A stretch of 64,000 nt of DNA from positions 7,564,001-7,628,000 of the forward strand of contig CAUWAG010000003.1 of NCBI GenBank assembly GCA_963556695.1. Reading direction: 5' to 3'. Source of the stretch: Anthostomella pinea. Lineage: Eukaryota > Ascomycota > Sordariomycetes > Xylariales > Xylariaceae. How positions within the stretch are numbered: position 1 is the stretch's first letter; every line of letters begins with the position of its first letter. The notes beneath the pieces are model-generated. The model was not told the DNA's origin and did not search any database. It was given only the letters and a program-made list of their open reading frames with translations. Of this stretch, positions 1 to 11,800 are shown piece by piece. The position numbers and the translations under genes were made by a program.

Positions 1-486
1 AGGGTATCCTCTTTGGTGGCGAAGTCTCCAAGCCGTGGCTCAGCACGATCGCCGACTACCTGGCCCCCCTCGGCTACAAGTTCTACGCGGCTGGCGACGA
101 CGTCAAGCAGCACCTTGAATCTTCCACCAAGGACAAAGTCAAGGTGGAAGTCATTGAGTTCCCCAAGGAGGACAAGCGTGCGCTTCGCGAAGTCTTCCAG
201 AAGTACGATATTCGCGGAGTCTTCAACCTGGCCTTGGCCCGTGGTAAGACGGTGATGGACGTCGACTACGTGATGCGACGAAACGCTGTCGACTTCGGCG
301 TTCCTCTGTTTATGGAGCCCCAGGTAGGCCACATCCCAGCGCCCCTGTTTCTACATCATGTGCTAACATCCCTTCCAGACCGCCATGCTCTTCGCGCAAT
401 GCATGAGCGAGAAACTGCCCCGGAAAGAGGGCATCCCCACCGAGGTCCGCCGGTGGTCCGAGTTCATCGGTGGCAAGCCCCTGTAG
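1..486 (+). CDS. CPA2: Arginine-specific carbamoyl-phosphate synthase large subunit, 3' end (partial)
   Basis: Only the C-terminal end of the gene lies in the window; frame starts at base 3. Exons 3-323 and 379-486, with an intron at 324-378 (GTAGGC donor, GCTAAC branch site, CCAG acceptor) that keeps frame. The visible part begins GILFGGEVSKPW and runs through the methylglyoxal-synthase-like regulatory domain to the end VRRWSEFIGGKPL. In this family the large subunit makes carbamoyl phosphate from bicarbonate, ATP and ammonia supplied by the glutaminase subunit, for arginine synthesis, usually in mitochondria of filamentous fungi. The chain stops right after this domain instead of continuing into an aspartate transcarbamylase linker, which separates it from the multifunctional pyrimidine enzyme. 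The catalytic halves are outside the window, so assignment rests on this tail. Confidence 0.85.
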
Positions 487-2093
487 ATATGTGGCAAATG
501 CTTCTTACTTTCAACGTTAAGTTATTATAAGGAAATCTAACGCCGTGACGTCTCGCAATTTCCGACGATATCCATTCATCCCAACCATTCGGGCTGGTTT
601 GGCTAGGCTAGACCAGGTTTGGCTCTAGCAGGCGTTTGAGTCGGGATTTCATCTACTGGGGCCGGCGATGGGATCTCTGTTTTCTCTATTCATGTAGCTT
701 GCATTGTTGCAAAAACAAAAAGGAACACAAGAGATGGCGCCTGGCATAATGTCGTCATTCGAATTGCAACGAGAAAAGTAAATACATCGCCACCAGCCTA
801 CAACGTGTCGTTCCATGCCATGAATGCCAATACCTACTAGAGGATCCGCGTGGCGTGGCGGGACCCTCTTCAGCATCATGTTCGTGACCTGTCGACATTA
901 ATGTCATATTCGTATAAATAGAATAAGCACCCCGGAACAAACAGATTTGATCCAATTAGCCATATTCCATGCTTATTCCGGAGTGCTTGTTCCATCTATA
1001 ATCAATACACAAGGTTTCCGCTTGCTGGATGAGGGGTGTACGGAGACTTTTGGAGGTTCAGTGCATGTGGCCTAAGAAGGTGCTTTCTTTAGTACCTGTT
1101 CTATAAACAATGATGACTCTACGTTGCTCTAGGACTATGCTGGACCTTAAAATAGTCACCCCTCATAAGTCTCCGTCGGTCATGCTCCTGTTAACTCTTA
1201 AATATTACTACTACATTCGTGTTAATGGAGTAGGCTCCTTGGAATAACCAGGTCTAATGCAATGAGCCATATTTGATGCTTATTCCATATTCAATGCCAC
1301 CTCATTGGTGCCGGCAATATGGCGCTTCCTGTACTCCTTCTCCCAGTCGCTACCAAGGTTCTTCTCATAATCGTCACACGCGTCCTTCGCAGTGACCTAT
1401 AGCTCCCCAGCGTCCTCGAACTCGTCGTATATCGCAGGCCAGCCGAGCCATCGAGTCTTGAAATCCGAGCGTAATGCTTGACGCGTGCGAGCGAGGGTTG
1501 ACATCCCGCCGGGTTCGTCATGATTGACCACTTTCCGATTTTGTTGTGGAAGGTGGTATCAAGATGGATTCATATGTGAAGTATCACAAAACATTGTGAT
1601 GGATATTGATATTTAGTGACGTGTGACCGATCCAGGAGAAATTGAGATGTGTTCGGGATGGAGATATCGTCGAAACACGGGTTGCAAGATTTGGCTTTAT
1701 GCAGCCCAATGAACACAGCTTTCGCTTGGTGAATGAGGCGTGTACTGAGACTTCAAGAGGTTCAGTATCAATAAGCTTGAGGTTATTCATCCCAACCGTC
1801 CTGTACAGTCACGTTGGATATTCAATGACCGACTGAACATTGTGTTTCAGAAAGTAGAAACGATTCGTCATGATGCTGAATTTGGTTTTTATTCATCTCG
1901 CCACCCACTCGATGCCCGAGGGGTGTCAATGACCCGAGTTATCAACAGTATACTCAGGTGGTATATACCCTCTCCCTATGTATAGTAACAATTACCTGCA
2001 TCTCTCGCCGAACGCCCAGTATGTAATGCGCAGAAGCCCGGCCTCCGCATTTCCATATCACCAAGTGCAGCACCTCCGATCATGTCTCGTGGC
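487..2093. other. Intergenic, no gene recognised
   Basis: Contains the 3' flank of the CPSase gene and only short, unconvincing ORFs. Two imperfect direct repeats are visible: a segment around 957-985 resembles one around 1263-1291 (both around CCATATT..ATGCTTATTCC), and a segment around 1033-1063 resembles 1735-1765 (both around GTGTAC.GAGACTT..GAGGTTCAG). They suggest old, decayed repeat material, but no element boundary can be set. Confidence 0.4.
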
Positions 2094-4280
2094 TCACGAA
2101 CTCGGCCGTTTGAAGACCGGTCGGCTCTCATTTCGTCCGTTCAGCCTAACGGCAGCAAGACGCTTAGCAAGCGGTTCACCGGATCTGAATGGGGCAATGG
2201 CAGCAGAAAAAGAAGACGCTCCACCGTTCGCTTGAGCGCCAGACACGTTGTTCTCATCGCCGCCACTGGGAGCACGGGGCCGCTTCTTGGGGAGTCTCTC
2301 ACCAGTCGATTGAAGAATCGCTTCTAGGGTTTGCCAGCCGGGCATAGAGAAGAGTTGGTATGCGTCGGCAAGATCGTGTTTTGTGGCAGCCCGACACAGG
2401 AGTGCCTCCTCCTCCTATATATTTGGTTAGCTCGTCTACGAAAGAACGACGACGAGAGGCAGCCAAGAGATACTGTGACTCACCTTGGATAGTATGTCCA
2501 TTCCATGAATGAAGTTGAGGAGATGGAAATCCGAAAGGGACCCAAGCTTGTTACCACCACCGGTATCAAGAGCTTTGGCAACATTGCTGAGCTGTTGGCT
2601 CTCTCCGATGGCTTCGCGATTTTCGATGGGGAATTTGGGAGTATTGAACATGGGTTTCGGCTCTGCAGGGAAACCATGCGTCAAGGTGACGAACAGGTAC
2701 TCGACGGGGAAGGATGGCTTTGCGTTCTCTTGCACGTTTGCCCCATACTCGTTGATCTTACGGTAGAATACGTCGGGGATATATCGGGTGCGACTGGTTG
2801 AACCGTCGTCTTCCTCCTCTTCTCGCACCAGCATGACACTGGGATCGGCCGATGGCTCGACAAGGTCCGCCCGCACCATTTCGACGGCCTCATTCGAGAC
2901 TTGATATGACGATACCGCAATCTGACCTGTCTCATCGCCCGAGATGATGCACGTCACGAAATTGGAACCAAATCTACCAGTATCACTCCACTTGGTAGGC
3001 TTCGGATGCTGGGCTTGTAACCGCGCGGCGAATGTGACCTCGAGAGAGGACAGGTAGTATGAGTCGGCATGCCTCTTGCAGATGACACTTCCGTCCCCCT
3101 TGCCGGCATCAAGCAAGTCGCTGTAAATAACGCCAACACGCTCGAGCCCACACAGCCTGGCGACGTCATTCACGGCTGATTCGTTCTCGAATGGGTTCAA
3201 CGAGACCCCGTCCATCTCGTCCACCTGTGGTATCTCGTATATAGCCTCGACGATGGCCTTCACGCCGAGGGGTACCTCGCTGTATTCCATGTATCGCCCA
3301 TACAGGTAGCCTATCCGCTGAGCGCCCGTCTTGCGCCAGGTATCGATGAAGGAGTTGACGATGTCGAAGGAGGCAAACTCGACATGATCGACCATGCGAA
3401 AGGGCTGGGGCTGCAAGGTGATGGCGCTGGGCTGGCACTTTGAGCAGATGCCCTCTGGCCATTGAGGATGACCCGAAGGGCAGTCCCGCTTGACTCGGAA
3501 GTATGGCTCGTTCAAGGGCGGGATAAACGAGCTTCCAAGCTCCGGCTTGTTGGTCGCAGAGTTGATCTTTCGGAGGTAGGAGTGGAAGGAGAGGTACTTG
3601 ATCTTCTTGTCGGCGAGGTACTGAGGGTTGAAGGGGTCGAGCGGCATGCAGTAATCGCACATGCCCTTGAGGCCGTGCTTGCACATCCGGTGATCCCGCC
3701 CCCGAGGGATCTTCCCATCCCGCCTGTCTAAGCGATCATCCAGAGCCGACTGCCGCACGACCTCCCAGGGATTCTTGATGGTTTGTGACGGAGATGTGAC
3801 GGGTGGTTGGCTGATGGGCAGGTCCTCTGTAGGTAAGATTGGCTTCCCATTCAAGCGGTTGGTCGAGGCCAGAGTATGGGAGGATTCGGGGGCACCATCC
3901 GCGTGTCCATTAGTGTCGCTATCCTTGTGCTTGTAGTTGATGAAGATCAGATCGCCGTGGCTGTAGGGCACGTTAGCACGAGCCGTAGGAAGCGTGTATG
4001 GAGTGCGCATAGTAGTACTTCAAACCAATTTGTCTCAGTTGAAAGTTGGCTATTTCCATCAATCTCTTCGAGTCTTTGGCATGCGGGTCTGGGGACATGG
4101 CGATGGTATTGGGATCGACAGTCGGCGGCAGCATGGTCACGAGCTGCATCTCGGGTTAGCAGCAGCACCAGTGCAGGGCGAAAAGACGAAGCGTACCTGG
4201 CGACCCAGCTCTGCAAAGGTATCATCCTTCTCGATGTTGACCCGGAGCATGCCATCAGGCCCTCGGAGTCGTAGTAACAT
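2094..4280 (-). CDS. NPL4: NPL4, ubiquitin-recognition cofactor of Cdc48/p97
   Basis: Four exons on the minus strand: 4280-4197, 4143-4019, 3960-2484 and 2414-2094, giving about 668 residues. All introns are GT-AG and keep frame. The start is the ATG at 4280 because it yields [14 protein letters not shown], the conserved beginning of the UBX-like domain (residues 1 to about 85). Near residues 160-270 come zinc-finger cysteines and histidines (CKHG..CDYC, CPSGH..CSKC), then the MPN-like NPL4 domain ([21 protein letters not shown]). The last exon begins EEEALLCR and ends in a basic, disordered tail. With Ufd1, Npl4 delivers polyubiquitinated clients to the Cdc48 ATPase for ERAD and nuclear quality control. 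An ORF-only model that starts at 4010 would lose the UBX-like domain. Confidence 0.93.
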
Positions 4281-5349
4281 GGCGACTGCGCGAGTCTGGA
4301 TTATGCTGAGGAGTGGATGGGTTTATGGTGGCGAAGGGAAACGGACGGAGGGTGCGTTGGGCCAGCTTTATAGAGAGTCATAGGGTTTGACAACTGACTC
4401 TGTAGAAGGAGAGAGTGAAGGTGTGAAGGTGTGGTGGCGGAGAAAGAGTCGGAAGAGGCCAGACGAGAATAGATGACATGGATTGCTGCACACATTCGGA
4501 GCTCGAAGCTACCTCCTACCTCTGAGCTTTCCAGTCAGGCACTCACGCTGATGACGCGCCTGTGGAGGAGCTAGCTGAAATGCTCGAGCTCGGGCTGCGT
4601 GGTCCGAGCTCCTGCCTGCGTTACCTAGCGCCCCTTAGGTACTGCCTATGTTACGAGGACGACTCGGACACGATAGATAGGGGCCAAGGCAGCCGACATT
4701 TAGGTATGTAGTCAAAATGGGCAGTGAGACATCATTCAAATTGAACTACCTGTAGTTATTCCTTCTTTATCCAATATGTCGGCCTGTTCATGTCAGATGT
4801 GACAGGTTACCTTTCATGCCTCATTCAGCTGCAAGAAATGCTTTACATATAAATCACCAGGCCACTGCAAATCACCCTCCCATAGAGACCAAACAGTCAT
4901 GGGCGTATAACGACTTTTATTGCAAAATTTGCCGTTTCCTCGCAACTCCCTTGTCGACTTAGAAAGAAGCATCATCGCAACCCAGATACTGATGTAAAAG
5001 TGTCTGCAAGTGGATAGATGCAGCCGGGGCACGACCGTCCACTGAGCGAGCCTAGGGCTTTCCAGGGCTTGTATCTACCCGAGGCCCTTCCTGACCCAAA
5101 GTCAAGATCACCGGATCCCGATAATAGCTGCCGGGAAGTAGGGTAAAATACTATCTTACAGAATAAACACAAGCCGAGATCGTCTGGACCCAGTCCCCAG
5201 CCCGGACCAGCACAAGCCGGCGTCTAGTTCATGTGTGTAGCAACGTAGCCTAAGAACCACGCCTAAACGCCATTGTTCTCACTACCTAGCTGGCTCTCGT
5301 CGCGCTCAACCCCATTCGAGAGTCTTGCCGCGTCCTTAGATCTGTCACT
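4281..5349. other. Intergenic between NPL4 5' end and PWWP gene 3' end
   Basis: Holds the NPL4 promoter/leader side and the 3' flank of the next minus-strand gene. Only short ORFs without recognisable domains; no RNA gene or repeat seen. Confidence 0.4.
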
Positions 5350-7723
5350 TCAGGCAGCAGACTCGACCTTTGCCTCTGCGTCATCAGCGGCCGCGACCTT
5401 CGTCTGTGGAAAGTTAGCGTCATGGGTGACGATAGAGCGTAGGGTAGCCCTCCAAATCATACCTCTGTGGCTGCCGCCTTCTCTTCCTCCAGAGCCTCAG
5501 CTTTGCTTTCGCCTTCCTCTTTGGCTTCCTTTTCCAAAGTCGCCGGCTCCGCCTTGCCTTCGATGGTCTCTTTCACGCCGTTGGTAGCGGCCTTCTCAGG
5601 CTTTGAAGGGGTTGCCGACGTGCCGTTGACGCCGTTGGCTGTTGCGGAAGCTGCCCCGGTAGCAGGTGTAGCAGCTCCTGCATCAGTCGCCAGAAGGAAA
5701 TTCCACTTGTCCAAAAGGGCCTGTGATCGAGGCTTGAACTTGAATTCCTCTTCCTTCGGAATGTTCTCCAGCTTCAGGATCGCCTTCAGGACCTTGTTGA
5801 TCTTGGTAGCGCGAATGATGCTGACCTCGAGGTCCGGGAACGTCTCCAACTTGGCAAGGAATTCCGACATTGACTTCATCTCATCTGCCTTGGGCTCCTG
5901 GTCGCGAAGCAGGAGTCCCTTCTGGAGGCGGTGGCGCAGGAACAAGATCTCTTTCTGTGAATTAATTAGCACATGCCTCATTCAGCGAGGAACAGACCGT
6001 ACATACCTCCTTGCGTGTGTGTTTCTCCTGATCAGTCAGTTCCGGCTCCTTGGGCGCCACCGGCTCTTTCTCTTTCTTGCTCTCTGCGTCCTTGCCACCC
6101 TTGGCCGACTTTGCCTTGACCTTGACAGGCTTTGCTGAGTCTTTCCCTGGTGTCGGTGACTGTACACCATTGGCCGTCTTGGGGGTCGAGGAAGTCGTCA
6201 ACTTTATCTTAGGCTTCTTGACAGATTCAGAGCGCTGAGGAGTCTAGAATCGCGGTTCAGTTAGCATCGGAATATCATGGTGACATGATGAAGGTCGAGG
6301 AGTCCTTACGCTGGTCTCGTCTTCGGCTTTGCGCTTCTTGGACTTGGGCTTCTTTTCGACTACCTCTGCCACATCATCCTCGTCGACATCGGGCATTTCC
6401 AGATCACCATCCTCGTCAGCTGCCACAGTCTCGACTGCCTTGCTAGCCTTCTTTGGCGTCTTGGCCTTGGCCTTCTTGGCCTCAATCTTAGCAAGACGTT
6501 GCTCTTCGAATTCTCGAAGCACATTCTTGTAGTAGTCCAAGTTGTTCTTTTCGGCAGCAAGTACGTGAGCACTCTGGAGATCCTTGCGCATTTTGGTTGT
6601 GACCAAATCAGCGACCGTGTCGGGGTCAAGTTCGCTCAGGTCAGTGTTCGGGGTCCAGGAGCTGCAGGGTAGACGTCAGTTGCATCCCAATGCCCAGTGG
6701 GTGGGTGGATCAGACTTACAATTCGTTCGTGTGAAGGTACATGACGGCAAATGTGCGGTCTGCAACACGCTTGCCGCCATCTGCGAAATCATCTCGGTAG
6801 GTCCCATCGGGGCGCACGGCCGTCACTGGTCGGCTGTTGAGCATGTTCTGGGGCAACATGTCCTCTTCGCAGACGACGACGGGCCACGGTGGGAAGCCCT
6901 TAAGCTTTGCGAAAAAGTGATCGCCGGGCTTCGCGTCCGTATGTAGGATCTTGGCTTTGGAAGCCTTCTTGTTGAGCTTCTGGGCCTTGGCTGCGACACC
7001 AGAAGACTTGCGACGCGCTTTGGACTTATCACCGCCGGGGGTGGCGCCCTCTGCTTCGATCGCAGCACCTTCAGCGGCAAGGACAGCTGCCTCGTGTTCG
7101 GCATTCGTAGCGGTCTCGGCGGGCTTCTCATCCTCGGCTGCGACGTCGCCAGCAGCCTCCGTCTTGTCCTTCATCTCGATGTCGGCGTCGGATGGTTTCT
7201 CGTCGTCGGCAGGCTCGGGAGCTGTAGCGGAAGTTTCAGGTTCAGCTCCAGGTTTGGCCTCTAGAATAGTGAATGTGGTAAGTAGATGCGTCGCAACAGT
7301 GAAATGCTCCTGAATGGGGACAGAACGGATGTGGAAGGACCAGGCAGCTGCAGACTGGCCTTATACGCAGGTGGCGCAGGGTGGGTCGGTGTTGGTATGT
7401 GTTCCGAGTTTCCAGAGAGGATGCAGCGCTCGCGAAGATCGGGTGCAACGTCAAGCTGGTGGTGGCAACTTACCCTCAATCTCAGTCTCAGCGGCCTTCT
7501 CAACGGGCTTGTCCTCCTCCTCGGCCTTGGTATCCTCAGAGGCAGGTGCCGCTGCAGCCTCAGCCTCAGCCTCAACCACAACCTCAACCTCAGTGTCGGT
7601 GGGCTTGGCCTCTGCTTCTGCGGCAGGCGCGACGGGCTCTGGCGCAGAAACATCAGCTGAAGCAGCTGCTGCAGCTTGGGCAGGCTGCGCAACGGTGGGT
7701 TTCGCGGGTGCCTCGTCAGACAT
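5350..7723 (-). CDS. PWWP-domain chromatin protein (Pdp3-like)
   Basis: Six exons: 7723-7474, 7260-6720, 6661-6310, 6243-6007, 5954-5463 and 5403-5350, about 641 residues; all junctions keep frame. The last, 54-nt exon is inferred from a good intron (GTATGA donor, GCTAAC branch, CACAG acceptor); reading through the donor would end the protein three residues later instead. The N-terminus is Ala/Glu-rich and disordered. A PWWP domain lies at about 193-275 (GDHFFAKLKGFPPWP). Lys/Ala-rich linkers follow, then a helical region at about 461-550 (ILFLRHRLQKGLL) resembling the TFIIS-N/LEDGF-type fold. PWWP domains read methylated histone H3K36 or H4K20, so a nucleosome-bound role is inferred. The closest concept is fungal Pdp3 of NuA3; exact orthology was not checked. 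Confidence 0.82.
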
Positions 7724-8800
7724 CTTGATGGACTAAGACAATGATGCCAGTTCAAGGTAGCAATGTTGCGCGAGGACAGCGTCGCAGTTGTGATGGCTGC
7801 GCGCGGTTGTGAAAGGTGGCAGAAGTGGTGTGTCGATGCGATAGAAAAGTTGACGGGAAAGAAAACGAAACGCGTCGAGGCAACTTTTTAAATGGGGACG
7901 TTGATAGCACCAATGACCACCGGGCCGGGGGATGGGTGTGTGGGTGCAATTGAACGGTGCGGCAGAATGGTGTTTGTTGAGAGAATCACGCGGTAAAAGC
8001 AGATCATCAGTTCAAAGGACGTGATGATGGTGATGTGAGATGGCGAGAAATTTCACAGGCGAGACAGGATGGCTTCGAAGTAAGTAACGTATGTGCAATA
8101 ACTTAGCTCACGGCCGCGCACGTGACTTGTTGTAGATGGCTGAGCTCGGGAGGTTTGGAGTAGCCAAGGTCAAAGAGCTTATTAGGTAGAGAGCCGGCGT
8201 GGGCTCTGGCATCTGGCAGGTTGGCTGTGCGCCTGGTGGGTTGTGGGCAGCAGGACGGGCGTGGGTCTCGGGTCTCACATCTCACATAACCAGCCAGCCA
8301 TCCAGCAAGCAGGGGAGGTTGTCAGGTAGTCTGTACATAAGATAGGGCATGTAACGCCAACACACACCATCGTGTTGGACCGTCAGGCACAGCCATTGGC
8401 ATCCATTGGCATCCGTTTTCATCAAAGACTCGACGTCTCCTCCGTGTATCCATCACGTCCCTCATCTCCCTCATCTACAAACAACGTCCCCATCCCCATC
8501 GCTCTGCCACATCTGTGCCCTATGCCGCCCAACCTGACACATCACCAGGTCTACTCTTCATACCTGGGCACGTCGTGCTGACCAACAAGGATCGTGACCT
8601 CGAATCTACCCATGTCCAGTACATTCCAGGGCCGGAGGTCCGGGACACATCGAAAACAAACTTGCGATGCCTGCTTTATTCTTCCTCAATCCTACCCTAA
8701 ACCTTCATCTCTGCGTGTCTTGCTATATGTACAGTGAGTTGTTCGTACAGTAATTGGAATATGTCGCACCTGGACTATGACCACAAACCCGGGCAAGCCT
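7724..8800. other. Intergenic, no gene recognised
   Basis: Promoter side of the PWWP gene and 3' flank of BRR2. Pyrimidine-rich stretches around 8430-8520; no credible ORF, RNA gene or repeat. Confidence 0.4.
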
Positions 8801-11800
8801 TCACTCGTCGTCCTCGTCGTCCTCGTCTTCATCTTCATCAACATCCATACCCTCCGCCACGTTGACTGAGAATGTTGGCTCCTGGTCCACGCCCACGTAA
8901 CTATCGCTCATCAAAAACAGCTTCAAGTCGTGTTTGCCAGGCGTTGGGACAGTGTACTCCAGCCGGACCTTCAATTTCTTGCTGATAGTAACCCTCTTGA
9001 TTGCGAGCAGCGTCTTCGTGCTCTCTTCTCCCACGATCAGCCACCAGTTCTCCAACTTCTTGACCGGGTAGAATGGAGCATGGACCGTAGTGTCAACTTC
9101 TCCGTCCTCTTCGTCAACTTCACGCTCAATCTCGACATTCAGGTAGGCCGGCTCGCCAGCGTGCACATTCTCCTCGTCGAGAACCTCAAACTCGAGTGAG
9201 ATGTCGGGGTACTTATTGTTGGTGAAGGCCGCGGTTTCTGCCAGCTGCTTCTGAGATAAGCCGAGTCGCTTGATAAAAGTGCCGTGATTGGGGTTCTCCT
9301 CTGGGTTCATCGCATCCAGGAATTCCATGATATCCTTGATCCTACAGCAGTCCAGATTAGCAAGGGGACTACCAGCACCGTCAGAGGCTACATACCCGAA
9401 CTCGGTTGCCACCTTCACCACATCGGGCGAGAAGTGAGGTATCTGTTTCAAGGGACTATCACGGTCCCACATCGCCTGCACCACCATTTGCGACATCTCC
9501 ATTGCGTTCATGGCGTTCAGATGTCCATCGGATGAGAGAACATCGACAGTGGCGCTCAGGAGACTTAATACCTTCGCAATGATCACCTCCTGATCCTTGG
9601 CCAGATCGATGGGCAGTTGCATCCGAGAAAAGTGTGCCTGCAACAGCACGAAAGCCTTGAAATGGGGGGAGTCATAGTCTGGCTCGGACATCTTGACAGG
9701 CACTCTATCATAGATGCGCCGCAGTAAGGTGTCTTCGTGACGCCGAATCTGAATGGATTCAAACTCAGTCGCCGACGTGACAATCTCAAGGATACCCTTC
9801 AACTTTGTCCTCGCACTTAGTGACAGAAGGAAGGTCTGCATTGTGATGTACGAGATGTTGTAGTAGGCCGCAATCATCGCGGCATTCTGAGGAGCAACTG
9901 AGCCATCGTCTTCGTCAAAATCAATGATCTTTGACTCTGTGAGTTCCTTGAGGGTGGCCTCCACCAGATCTGAGAGGTAGTTGCTCAAACCATCGTGTGT
10001 GGCGCTCGTGAGACTGTAGTAGCTGGGATTTGCTAACAGTCGACGGTAGAAATAGGTGAATGTTGTCCAGTTGATGGCATCCTCTGCAGACTCGATCATC
10101 TTCGTACTGACCTCAGTAACGAAGGCGTCATGCACGTAGTTGTGTAGATGTGACTCAACCGGGAGTGCCTCATTGAGGAATTTCTTGAAGTATTCACGTC
10201 TGACGGCAGGAGCCATGAGAACTCCCCGACTTCGACCATCGCGGGAAGAGCGCAGAGCTTTGCCAAACATCTGCAACACTTCACTGAGCTGGTAATCAAC
10301 GTATCGATGTTCTCGACCCTCGAAGTATTGAGTGCCCATCACGACTACCAAATGTGCAACACAGTCGAGCTCCCAGCAGACGTCGCGAGATGCTACCAAT
10401 ACCTGGATCGCGCCTTGATTGAAAAGATGCGTCACAATGCGCTTATCGCTTTGGCTGAGGGCTTCGTGATAGTACCCAACACCGTGTGAAATAGCTTCGG
10501 CCAGAGCTTCTTCGTTGACCCTCTCCAGCAGTGGACGTAGTTGATCGACCTCAACGTGCAGGAACCGGTCCTCGTCATCGTCTGCAAGGCAGGCTGCGAG
10601 GATATCACGAGCACTGAATCTGGTTTGTTTTCTGTTGGGAACGAAGACAAGTGCAGGCTGATCGGGAGACAGCTCTGTAATGGCAAGGTAGGTCGGCTTG
10701 GCCATGGCGAGCATGAGCGAGGGGAAATGGGGAACAGAGAAGGACTGGATCCTAAGTTCCAGTGGCACTGGTCGGACGTGCGGGCTGAAGTTGTAGATGT
10801 CCTTCTTCTTGGCATCCACCCATTCGCCAATGTCTCGAGCATTGGCAAGCGAAACGCTCAACCCAACGATTCTCATCGCCAGACTGGCTGTGGTGCGGAT
10901 GTAATGCATTCGAGATACAATGATCTCATAGATATAACCTTGCGGCCCACCAAGCAAATGGAGTTCATCAGCGATGAACAGTTCGACTGTGAGAATGTTC
11001 TTGCGCCTCTGCCATTGCCGTGAGAGAACATCCCACTGGGATGGGGTGGCTAGGATGAGATCTCCCTTCTCCAGCAACTTCAGATCAGTTGCCGTCTCAC
11101 CAGTAAGCTTCACTATTTCCTTGCCACCGCGGAGGTGAGACAGTCGCTTCTGCCAATCTTGGTATCTGATGTCGACAAGCGCTTGGAACGGTGCGATATA
11201 GACAGCCCGCCCAATTTCCGGCTTCGACCAGTGTCGCAAGATGGCGAACTCGGCACAGACCGTTTTACCACTACCGGTTGGCGCTCCAATCAAGACATTA
11301 TCATCAGTATCGTAGAGAGAGTTGAAGGTTTGGGCCTGGATCTTGTTGAAGTAGCTCCAGTCTTCGTATAGGTTGGAGAAGTCCTTCGCCTTCAGAGCTG
11401 CAACGGGGAGAGGCTGCCGATCGAGGAGCGGAGTGTGAGGGGGGAATTTCTCCGGAAGTATCAGTTTCTGGAATGAGACAGGCAAGCGAGTCTCTGAGTG
11501 CATCCATCTGTCAGAGATGACGGAGATGAAGTAGTTGGGAGGCATAGGCTCCGTGATTGGGACGGTGAAATCGACAAGGTGCTCGTTCGATTCAGACACG
11601 GCATAATCCTTGCGCAGGATAAACTGGTCCTGGAATAAGATATCCTCGCCGTCACAATCCTCAACCATGATCCAGAAGCTCTCTGCAGTCCCGTGGATCT
11701 CGTCGTCCCACTCGAAGTTCGGCGTGATTGACAGTTCCACACGCAAGACGGATCGAGTCATCGGCTGTGCCTGGGCTTGTATCTCAACACGCGGGAACTT

